Source: Flavobacteriales bacterium UBA6969 (GTDB lineage: Bacteria; Bacteroidota; Bacteroidia; Flavobacteriales_D; Sanyastnellaceae). Taken from it: 11,303 nucleotides of DNA. Shown one piece after another: positions 1 through 6,249 of the stretch. Position 1 is the first letter of the stretch. The number at the start of each line of letters is the position of its first letter. The position numbers were made by a program, and so were the translations under genes. Below the pieces are notes generated by a model. It was not told where the DNA came from and did not search any database. It saw nothing but the letters and a program-made list of their open reading frames with translations. The stretch is taken from assembly GCA_002448555.1 (NCBI GenBank), contig DJYV01000085.1, forward strand, positions 1-11,303, written 5' to 3'.

Positions 1-508
1 CCGCGTCAATGGCCAAGGCTGTAAAAGCTGCGGTGCCCATCTTGCGTTCAACGGCGGGACCCACAACAAAGGGGCCAATGCCGATAGCGAGTTCGGATAG
101 CTTGACGCTTGAGAAGGAGGTGGCCAGGGCATAGTCTGCCGCAGCCGCGATGCCAACACCGCCACCTACTGTTTTACCTTGCACCCGACAAATGATGAAT
201 TTTGGGCTCCGACGCATGGCCAGAATGACCTTGCTGAATCCACTGAAAAACGCGAGGCCCTCGTCTTCGTTTTGAATGGCGATTAATTCGTCAAAACTGG
301 CTCCCGCACAAAATGCACGGTCTCCCCACGATTTAAGCACGATGACGTTGCAATCGGCGAGGCTCGAAGCTTCATCAATGGTCCGAGCCAGTGCATCGAG
401 CACGGCGCCTGGCAAGGAATTACTTGCGGGATGTCCGAATGTGATGGTGCCTACACCGTGGTTGTCAATGGTCAGTTCAACCCCGCCGCCTTTCAAGTCG
501 GCGCTCAT
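1..508 (-). CDS. Enoyl-CoA hydratase/isomerase (crotonase) family protein, partial at its C-terminal end
   Basis: The 169 visible residues are the N-terminal part of a crotonase-fold acyl-CoA enzyme; the rest lies beyond the left edge. The two oxyanion-hole segments are clear: AFCAGASFDEL (residues 65-75) and the glycine-rich GKTVGGGVGIAAAAD (111-125). Of the two glutamates that hydrate enoyl-CoA in classical crotonase (rat Glu144 and Glu164), the first position is Gly119 and only the second is kept, as Glu139 in KLSELAIG. In this family that pattern fits an isomerase or another crotonase reaction at least as well as a hydratase, so the substrate cannot be named. The protein is cytosolic, with no signal peptide. 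The ATG lies one base after the citrate synthase stop, which implies co-transcription and probably translational coupling. The start is preceded only by a weak purine run. Family assignment is firm; the exact reaction is unknown. Confidence 0.9.
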   Translation of the reverse strand, partial: MSADLKGGGVELTIDNHGVGTITFGHPASNSLPGAVLDALARTIDEASSLADCNVIVLKSWGDRAFCAGASFDELIAIQNEDEGLAFFSGFSKVILAMRRSPKFIICRVQGKTVGGGVGIAAAADYALATSFSSVKLSELAIGIGPFVVGPAVERKMGTAAFTALAIDA

Positions 509-509
509 C

Positions 510-1799
510 TTACTTGCGATCAGCCAACGGCACGAAGCTGCGCGCTTTCGAGCCGGTGAATACCTGACGGGGACGGCCAATCGGCTCCCGGTTTTCGACC
601 ATTTCCTTCCATTGCGCAATCCAACCCGGCAAACGTCCCAAGGCAAACATCACCGTGAACATATCCGTCGGAATGTTCAAGGCGCGGTAGATGATGCCCG
701 AGTAAAAGTCCACATTCGGGTACAAGCCACGCTGGACGAAGTATTCGTCATTCAAAGCTACTTGCTCCAATTGCTTTGCAATGTCCAAAACGGGGTCATC
801 GATGCCGAGCTGTCCTAAGACTTCGTCAGCGGACTTCTTGATGATGCGGGCACGGGGGTCGAAGTTCTTGTAAACGCGGTGTCCGAATCCCATGAGGCGG
901 AACGAGTCGTTTTTGTCCTTCGCTTTGTCTATCCACTTTTGCAAGTCGCCGCCGTCTTCGCGGATGGCTTCAAGCATTTCGATGACCGCTTGGTTGGCAC
1001 CTCCGTGAAGCGGGCCCCAAAGCGCGGCAATCCCGGCAGAGACGCTGCTGTACAAGTTAGCTTGGGAAGAGCCCACCACACGAACCGTCGAGGTGGAGCA
1101 GTTTTGCTCGTGGTCAGCGTGCAGGGTCAACAGCTTGTTGATGGCGCTTTCGACGATGGGGTCAACCGTGTATTCTTCTGAGGGCAGCGCAAACATCATC
1201 TGCAGGAAATTCCCGCAGTAGCTCAACTTGTTTGACGGGTACACCGTGGGATGGCCCATGTTGTGCTTGTACGCCTGTGCAGCGAGGGTAGGCAACTTGG
1301 CAATCAACCGGTGGATGGTCAATTCGATGTCAACCACGGAGCGGTTGGGGTTCTGCGATTCCGGATAGAACGTGCTCAAGCTTGAAATCATTGAGCTGAG
1401 CATGCCCATCGGGTGTGCACCGGGAGGAAACGCTTCGAAGAACCGCTTCATGTTCTCGTGCACCAAGGTGTGGTGTGTGATGCCTTCTTGGAAGTACTTG
1501 AGTTGCTCCGCGTTCGGAAGGTCTCCGTAAATCAACAGGTATGCGACTTCAATAAATGAAGCGTTTTCGGCCAATTCTTCGATGGAGTAACCGCGGTACC
1601 GAAGGACACCGTTCTCCCCGTCGAGGTATGTGATGGCGCTTTGTGTGGATCCCGTGTTTTTGAATCCATAGTCCAACGTGATGTAACCCGTCTGCGCGCG
1701 CAACTTCGAGATATCGATGGCTTTCTCCTGTTCGGAACCTTCGATTACGGGAAATTCGTACGTTTCCCCATTCAGAATTAGTTGTGCTGTCTCACTCAT
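510..1799 (-). CDS. gltA: Citrate synthase (type II, GltA-like)
   Basis: This cytosolic enzyme condenses acetyl-CoA and oxaloacetate to citrate, the entry step of the TCA cycle. The 429-residue length matches E. coli GltA (427). The N-terminal beta domain (about residues 1-50), typical of the hexameric Gram-negative type, is present. The active site is complete: LHADHEQN (226-233), His265 in WGPLHGGAN, His307 in GFGHRVYKNFDPRA and Asp364 in YPNVDFYSG, matching E. coli His264, His305 and Asp362. The C-terminal GRPRQVFTG segment is also conserved. The start codon gives a normal family N-terminus. The gene has its own upstream region with a Bacteroidota -7 element, and it is followed after one base by a crotonase gene. 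NADH inhibition is known for this type but cannot be judged here. The identification is secure. Confidence 0.98.
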   Translation of the reverse strand: MSETAQLILNGETYEFPVIEGSEQEKAIDISKLRAQTGYITLDYGFKNTGSTQSAITYLDGENGVLRYRGYSIEELAENASFIEVAYLLIYGDLPNAEQLKYFQEGITHHTLVHENMKRFFEAFPPGAHPMGMLSSMISSLSTFYPESQNPNRSVVDIELTIHRLIAKLPTLAAQAYKHNMGHPTVYPSNKLSYCGNFLQMMFALPSEEYTVDPIVESAINKLLTLHADHEQNCSTSTVRVVGSSQANLYSSVSAGIAALWGPLHGGANQAVIEMLEAIREDGGDLQKWIDKAKDKNDSFRLMGFGHRVYKNFDPRARIIKKSADEVLGQLGIDDPVLDIAKQLEQVALNDEYFVQRGLYPNVDFYSGIIYRALNIPTDMFTVMFALGRLPGWIAQWKEMVENREPIGRPRQVFTGSKARSFVPLADRK

Positions 1800-1865
1800 A
1801 ATGTGACGCGATTTGGGTTAAAAATTTTCGCAGTTCAGCGCCCACGAAGGGCCTGCTTTCGGCTG

Positions 1866-1873
1866 CAAATATA
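1866..1873 (-). promoter_or_regulatory. Bacteroidota -7 promoter element for gltA
   Basis: Read on the minus strand this is TATATTTG followed by C, an exact match to the Bacteroidota -7 consensus TAnnTTTG. It lies in the 115-base gap between the thioredoxin-like gene and gltA, 66 bases before the gltA ATG, giving a leader of about 60 nt. A TTTG lies further upstream, but at 28 bases it is too far for a normal -33 element, so only the -7 element is called. Confidence 0.6.
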
Positions 1874-1880
1874 GGCCACA

Positions 1881-1894
1881 GCAGATGGTTCTGC
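1881..1894. repeat. Perfect short palindrome next to the gltA promoter
   Basis: GCAGA and TCTGC flank a 4-base spacer (TGGT on the plus strand), a perfect 5-bp inverted repeat. It begins 7 bases upstream of the gltA -7 element, where RNA polymerase would contact the -33 region. That position suits a repressor or activator site. No T-run follows it, so it does not look like a terminator for the thioredoxin-like gene. The arms are short enough to arise by chance. Confidence 0.35.
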
Positions 1895-1914
1895 ACGGCG
1901 GCAAACTCAGCTAC

Positions 1915-2475
1915 TTACTGGAAGCTGGGTGAGAAGGTGTCGCGGAATTTTTCCCACTGATCTTGCTGCACCCCAGTGGTGTATGCTTCAGCGAAGAATC
2001 GCAGGTACAATTCCAATTGCTGCGGTGACTTGTAACCGGGAATCGGTGTGATTACGGCAGCGTTTTCATCAAAGTAGACGAGCGTTGGGTAGGCATTCAC
2101 GCCGAGTGCTCGGGAAAGTTGGTGGGTGCTGTTCCGTCCGCGAGCGTTCGGATTCCAACCGGGGTTCTCGAAGGTGCGATCTTGGTACGCCACCGGGTCT
2201 GGCGATTCAGCGTCGAATTTGACAGCGTAGTAATTGGCATTGATGTACGAGATCACGTCAGCGTTGGTGAAAGTGTTGCGCATCATCATTTTACACGGAC
2301 CGCACCATTGCGTGTAGACGTCCATCATGATCTTGCGCGGTTCGTCTTGCTGCGCAGCAACGGCCTCCTCGAGGGACATCCAATTGATGGACGTTTGCTG
2401 AGCCATCGCCTTCCAAGGCAGGGCGATCAATGCGAGCATTATGAGAAGAGCATGGGTAAGGCGTCTGGCAGTCAT
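1915..2475 (-). CDS. Secreted thioredoxin-fold protein (Trx-like, WCGPC active site)
   Basis: The 186-residue protein has an N-terminal signal peptide: basic MTARR, a hydrophobic stretch (about 8-20), then a likely signal peptidase I site after AMA (23-25). The mature part is a single thioredoxin fold. The redox motif WCGPCK is at residues 57-62 (Cys58 and Cys61), and the conserved cis-proline is Pro130 in AYPTLVYFD. It probably acts in the periplasm as a thiol-disulfide reductase. It resembles the DUF255/Thioredoxin_7-like proteins common in Bacteroidota, but its partner cannot be inferred. The frame stays open upstream to an ATG at 2589, but that start would overlap the transporter gene, span its terminator and bury the signal peptide, so the ATG at 2475 is chosen. 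It is separated from the transporter by a terminator and from gltA by a promoter, so it is probably a single-gene unit. Confidence 0.9.
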   Translation of the reverse strand: MTARRLTHALLIMLALIALPWKAMAQQTSINWMSLEEAVAAQQDEPRKIMMDVYTQWCGPCKMMMRNTFTNADVISYINANYYAVKFDAESPDPVAYQDRTFENPGWNPNARGRNSTHQLSRALGVNAYPTLVYFDENAAVITPIPGYKSPQQLELYLRFFAEAYTTGVQQDQWEKFRDTFSPSFQ

Positions 2476-2502
2476 CGGTGCGTTCAATTTCCTGCAATAT
2501 CG

Positions 2503-2530
2503 CAAAAGAAAAGCGCCCGGAGGCGCTTTT
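2503..2530 (-). terminator. Intrinsic terminator of the peptide transporter gene
   Basis: AAAAGCGCC (2509-2517) and GGCGCTTTT (2522-2530) form a perfect 9-bp stem with a 4-base loop. On the minus strand the hairpin is followed by CTTTTG, so the transcript ends in UUUUCUUUU. It lies 36 bases after the transporter stop and before the thioredoxin-like start, as expected for the end of the protease-transporter transcript. Confidence 0.85.
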
Positions 2531-2566
2531 AGGGAATCTTGTATTCCATTGATACTGCTGAGACAA

Positions 2567-3904
2567 TCATTGCTCTTGTTCTTCCACACCGTGGGTCAAA
2601 GGCTCGAGCTTGTTGCGCAGCAAAAGTACAAGGAGTCCAACTCCTACGCTTGTTGCCGCAATGCCCGTGAAGATGGTCATTTCACCAAGGGATTGAGACC
2701 ATTCTCCGAGCATGCCGGCGAGTTTGCTTCCAAATCCGGTCATGGCAAAATATACGCCCATCATGATTGAAGCGTACTTCACAGGAGCGAGCTTGGTGAT
2801 GTAAGAAAGGGCTACAGGCGATAGGCAAAGCTCACCTATGGTGTGGAAGAGATAGGCCAGAACCAGCCAGTACATAGCGGAGGAACCAGTGGCCTCATAT
2901 TGTGCCGTGGCAGCAGTCATGAAGAAGAACCCTGTTCCCATTATAATCAGACCAATGATCATCTTGAAGAGGGAAGTGGCCGTTTTGCCCTGGAGTTTTC
3001 GATTCGCCCAGTAAGCTGCAACGGCAGATCCGAAGAAAATGATGAACATAGCGTTGATGGACTGGAACCACGAAGCAGGAACCATCCAGTCGCCAATCAT
3101 ACGGTTGGTCTTCTCCATCGTATAGATGTTCATCAATCCCCCCGCTTGTTCAAAAGCACCCCAGAAGAGGATGACCAGCAGGAATGAGATCAGGAGAACA
3201 ACAACGCGATCCTTCTCGATTTTGGTCAGAGGGGCATCCATTACTTCTGAAGTTTGGGAGGACGCACCGAGGTAGTTGCCGACGTGTGCCAAGTATTTCT
3301 GTCCCACCATATATTGCGCCACACCCAACGCCATGCCAATACCCGCAAGGCCGAAACCGTAATGCCAGCCGTACGTTTCTCCGACATACCCAACGATCAA
3401 GCTGGAAAGGAAGGCACCTAAATTGATACCGATGTAGAAAATGGTGAAGCCCTTATCGCGGCGAACGTCGCCTTGCTTGTAGAGCCCCCCTACCATGGTG
3501 GAAATATTGGGCTTAAGCATGCCTACACCGAGGACGATGAATACAAGTCCTGCGTAGAAGGCCATCAAATTTTCTATGGCTAATACGCTATGGCCGATTA
3601 GCAAAAGAATACCACCTATGGTGACCGACTTCCTTTGCCCCAAGAATTTGTCAGCGAGATATCCCCCGGGGACACTCATTACATATACCATCATGGTATA
3701 CCAGCCATACAGACCCAGCGCCTCTCCGTTCGTCCAGCCCAAACCAGGGTTGGACCCGGTCGTTTCGCTAACAAGGTAGAGGACCAAAATGGCGCGCATC
3801 CCGTAATAGGAGAATCGCTCCCACATTTCGGTGAAGAAGAGAATAAATAAGCCGATGGGGTGACCAAATAGTTCTCGTTGGTTCGGTAGGGTCGTCGTGG
3901 ACAT
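2567..3904 (-). CDS. Proton-dependent oligopeptide transporter, POT/PTR2 family (MFS)
   Basis: This inner-membrane symporter takes up di- and tripeptides with protons. The POT hallmark ExxERFxYYG is present as E26-x-x-ERFSYYG (26-35). The PTR2 signatures follow: GGYLADKFLGQRKS (80-93) and FTIFYIGINLGAFLSSL (153-169). Later come FEQAGG in the seventh helix (251-256) and GELCLSPVALS (357-367) in the tenth. About 12 hydrophobic segments can be counted. Only about 35 residues separate helix 6 from helix 7, too few for the extra HA-HB helix pair of E. coli DtpA-type transporters; at 445 residues it is also shorter than DtpA (500). The gene starts 53 bases after the protease stop, with no terminator or clear promoter between them, so the two are probably one operon. 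A strong terminator follows. Specificity within di- and tripeptides cannot be read from the sequence. Confidence 0.95.
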   Translation of the reverse strand: MSTTTLPNQRELFGHPIGLFILFFTEMWERFSYYGMRAILVLYLVSETTGSNPGLGWTNGEALGLYGWYTMMVYVMSVPGGYLADKFLGQRKSVTIGGILLLIGHSVLAIENLMAFYAGLVFIVLGVGMLKPNISTMVGGLYKQGDVRRDKGFTIFYIGINLGAFLSSLIVGYVGETYGWHYGFGLAGIGMALGVAQYMVGQKYLAHVGNYLGASSQTSEVMDAPLTKIEKDRVVVLLISFLLVILFWGAFEQAGGLMNIYTMEKTNRMIGDWMVPASWFQSINAMFIIFFGSAVAAYWANRKLQGKTATSLFKMIIGLIIMGTGFFFMTAATAQYEATGSSAMYWLVLAYLFHTIGELCLSPVALSYITKLAPVKYASIMMGVYFAMTGFGSKLAGMLGEWSQSLGEMTIFTGIAATSVGVGLLVLLLRNKLEPLTHGVEEQEQ

Positions 3905-3957
3905 ATTAGTGAGGTGTTTTGAGGGTTAATTTTTGGGGTATTTCGATCAGGGCTGAC

Positions 3958-6171
3958 TTAGATGTTATCCTTTACAAAGTCGAGCATCATGTTGAACAAA
4001 TGAAGTCGTGTATTGCCGCCGTAGATTCCGTGGTTGCGGTTGGGGTAAGCGAAAAAGTCGAAGTCTTTGCCTTCAGCCACGAGGGCGTCGACCATTTCCA
4101 TGGAGTTCTGGAAATGCACGTTGTCGTCGGCCGATCCGTGCACCAGCAGCAAGGCGCCTTCGAGTTTGTCGGCGTGGTTGACAGGGCTGTTGTCGTCATA
4201 GCCGCTGGCGTTTTCGGCAGGCGTCTGCATGAACCGCTCGGTGTAGATGGTGTCGTAATAACGCCAATTCGTCACCGGCGCGACCGAAATGCCGGCAGTA
4301 TATACGTCGGCTCCCTTGGTCATGCACAGCAACGTCATGAAGCCACCGTACGACCATCCTTGAATGCCGATGCGCTCTGCGTCGACGTAGGATTGGCCGC
4401 CGAGGTACTCCCCGAATTCGATGAAGTCCTCGGTTTCGAGTTTGCCCAACTCCTTGTACGTGCTGTGTTCAAACACGCGACCGCGTTTGGGAGTGCCGCG
4501 GGGGTCGACGCTGGCAACGATGTAGCCTTGTTGGGCGAGGAGCTGATGCCAGTAGTAATTAGCACCACCCCAGCTATCCGTTACCGTGTTCACGCCTGGT
4601 CCGCCGTAAATCGCGACGTAAACGGGGTAGGATTGGCTTGGGTCAAAACCGGGCGGCTTGATCATCCATGCGTTGAGGTCAACGCCGGCATCATTTGTGA
4701 AGGTGAAAAACTCTTTGGGCTGGAGGTTGTACTTCGCGAGGGTCGTGTTCAAATCGGCGTTGTCCTTCAACGCCCGAACGGTGCGGCCGTTGCGGTCTTT
4801 CAATGTGTACACCGGTGAGGTGTTGGCGGTGTGGTGCGTATGGATGTAGTAGTCGAACGAATTGGAATACGCAGCCCGGTGGGTGCCAGCCTCATCATGC
4901 AGGATGGACATATTGCCTTTCAGGCTGACCCGCGCAAGGTGGGTTTGTGTGGCGCCTTTTTGAGAGCACGTGAAATACACCTGCTTGCGCTTCTCATCGA
5001 ATCCCTGTACGGATAGGACCTCCCAATTGCCTGAAGTCAATTGCACAGGCTCGAGGTCGCGGTTTAGGAAAAACTGATAGAGGTGATTGAATTCGTCGCG
5101 CTTGCTGGTCATGATGAACGACTTGCCGTCCGGTAGAAACGTAATGTCGTCGGTGATGTCGATGTAGGTGTTGGTTTGCTCGGACCAGATTTTTCGGGTT
5201 ATCAGCTGCTCCACCCCGCGGGTGCAGTCTCCCATATGGATGTTCAAGATGCTCTGGTGGCGGTTCATGGTGAACACGAGCAGTTGTTTGCTCGAAACGC
5301 CCCATTTCACACGGGGGATGTATTCCGTTTCCGGGTGCATCACCGTGCCTGTTTTTTTGCGTTCCAAATCAAATACCTTGACCTCGACCTTGGCATTTTC
5401 CTCGCCGGCCTTTGGGTATTTGAACTCGTAGGGATCCGGGTACAACTCGCCGTACATGGGCATGCCAAACTCGCGAACGTTGCGCTCGTCGAAGCGCATG
5501 AAAGCGAGGTAGCGGCCATCGGGCGACCAGAACATGCCGTTGTCATCACCGAATTCCTCCTCATAGACCCAATCCGTCGCACCGTTGATGATGGCGTTGA
5601 CTTCACCGTCGTCGGTGACCTGGGTTTCCTCCATGGTCGCCAGCTCGACAATGAAAACATTGTTGTCCCGCATGAATGCAACGTGCGCTGCATTGGGTGA
5701 GAACGCCGCCAGTCGCTGTCCGCCCCGCTCGAAATCTGTCAACGGGGTGCACGTTTGCGTACCCGTTTCATAGACGTGGAAATTGGCAGCAAATGAGTGC
5801 CGGTAAATGGGCTGCACATCGGTGGTCAGGAGGATGTGACGCTCATCCGCTGAAAACGAATACCCGTTGAATCCTTGCTCGGCACTGCCGAATGCCCGAA
5901 CGCTCGTAGCAATGGTATCAACGGCTTCACCTGTTTTGTACGCGTACTTGACAATGGCGCTCCCAGCTTCGGTGCGCTCCAGGCTCGTGTAGTGCTTGCC
6001 GTCGTTCATCGAGCGGATGCCTCCCACGCGCTCTTCGCGGAATTCTCCGCTGTACCAGATGAGCTCGTTGCTCAACAACTCAAATGGGAAGTCTTGTGCA
6101 CTCAATGGCGCGGCTGCGAACAGAACGATGTAGCATCCCAATGCCCACGTGCGATGAAAAATGTGTTGCAT
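3958..6171 (-). CDS. dpp4: Secreted S9 family dipeptidyl peptidase, DPP IV-like
   Basis: The 737-residue protein matches the length and layout of bacterial dipeptidyl peptidase IV, which releases N-terminal Xaa-Pro (or Xaa-Ala) dipeptides. A signal peptide (hydrophobic core about residues 10-22, likely cleavage after LSA) places it in the periplasm. A beta-propeller domain (about 30-480) carries DWVYEEEFG with Glu204-206, the glutamates that bind the substrate amino terminus in DPP IV. The C-terminal alpha/beta-hydrolase domain has an oxyanion tyrosine in VAIYGGPG (Tyr522), Ser607 in GWSYGGFM, Asp682 in VHGSADDNVHF and His714 in NRNHGIYGG, a complete triad. The ATG at 6171 is chosen because it gives the signal peptide directly; an upstream in-frame ATG at 6243 would hide it and reach almost to the divergent gene. 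A peptide transporter follows 53 bases later. Xaa-Pro specificity is inferred from the family. Confidence 0.93.
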   Translation of the reverse strand: MQHIFHRTWALGCYIVLFAAAPLSAQDFPFELLSNELIWYSGEFREERVGGIRSMNDGKHYTSLERTEAGSAIVKYAYKTGEAVDTIATSVRAFGSAEQGFNGYSFSADERHILLTTDVQPIYRHSFAANFHVYETGTQTCTPLTDFERGGQRLAAFSPNAAHVAFMRDNNVFIVELATMEETQVTDDGEVNAIINGATDWVYEEEFGDDNGMFWSPDGRYLAFMRFDERNVREFGMPMYGELYPDPYEFKYPKAGEENAKVEVKVFDLERKKTGTVMHPETEYIPRVKWGVSSKQLLVFTMNRHQSILNIHMGDCTRGVEQLITRKIWSEQTNTYIDITDDITFLPDGKSFIMTSKRDEFNHLYQFFLNRDLEPVQLTSGNWEVLSVQGFDEKRKQVYFTCSQKGATQTHLARVSLKGNMSILHDEAGTHRAAYSNSFDYYIHTHHTANTSPVYTLKDRNGRTVRALKDNADLNTTLAKYNLQPKEFFTFTNDAGVDLNAWMIKPPGFDPSQSYPVYVAIYGGPGVNTVTDSWGGANYYWHQLLAQQGYIVASVDPRGTPKRGRVFEHSTYKELGKLETEDFIEFGEYLGGQSYVDAERIGIQGWSYGGFMTLLCMTKGADVYTAGISVAPVTNWRYYDTIYTERFMQTPAENASGYDDNSPVNHADKLEGALLLVHGSADDNVHFQNSMEMVDALVAEGKDFDFFAYPNRNHGIYGGNTRLHLFNMMLDFVKDNI

Positions 6172-6182
6172 GTCTTTTCGGT

Positions 6183-6216
6183 GGATTCTTTTTGCGATTG
6201 GCAAGATAAGAAGTCC
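6183..6216. promoter_or_regulatory. Inverted repeat in the divergent promoter region
   Basis: The 78 bases between the divergent starts at 6171 and 6250 must hold both promoters. They contain an imperfect palindrome: GGATTCTT (6183-6190) pairs with AAGAAgTCC (6208-6216, one bulged base). Nested inside, TTGC (6192-6195) pairs with GCAA (6201-6204). Both repeats share nearly the same axis, around 6198-6199. A shared operator is the natural reading. No exact TAnnTTTG element is present on either strand; TATCTTGC on the minus strand (6202-6209) is only a weak candidate for the protease gene. Confidence 0.35.
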
Positions 6217-6249
6217 ATCCCGCTGGAGGTTTATAAAGCGCACAGAGTT

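Noticed and set aside
276..818. Plus-strand open frame of 180 codons across the crotonase and citrate synthase genes
   Set aside because: It is antisense to two well-identified genes and has no recognisable protein features.
2476..2589. Upstream start for the thioredoxin-like gene at 2589
   Set aside because: It would overlap the transporter gene, translate through its terminator hairpin and place 38 residues before a clear signal peptide.
3919..4818. Long plus-strand open frame (299 codons) antisense to the protease gene
   Set aside because: It lies wholly opposite a gene with a complete catalytic triad, shows no recognisable domain, and is a frame shadow of GC-rich coding DNA.
5875..6249. 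In-frame upstream extension of the FAD oxidase gene
   Set aside because: It runs antisense through the N-terminal part of the protease gene, including its signal peptide, and adds nothing that resembles the family.
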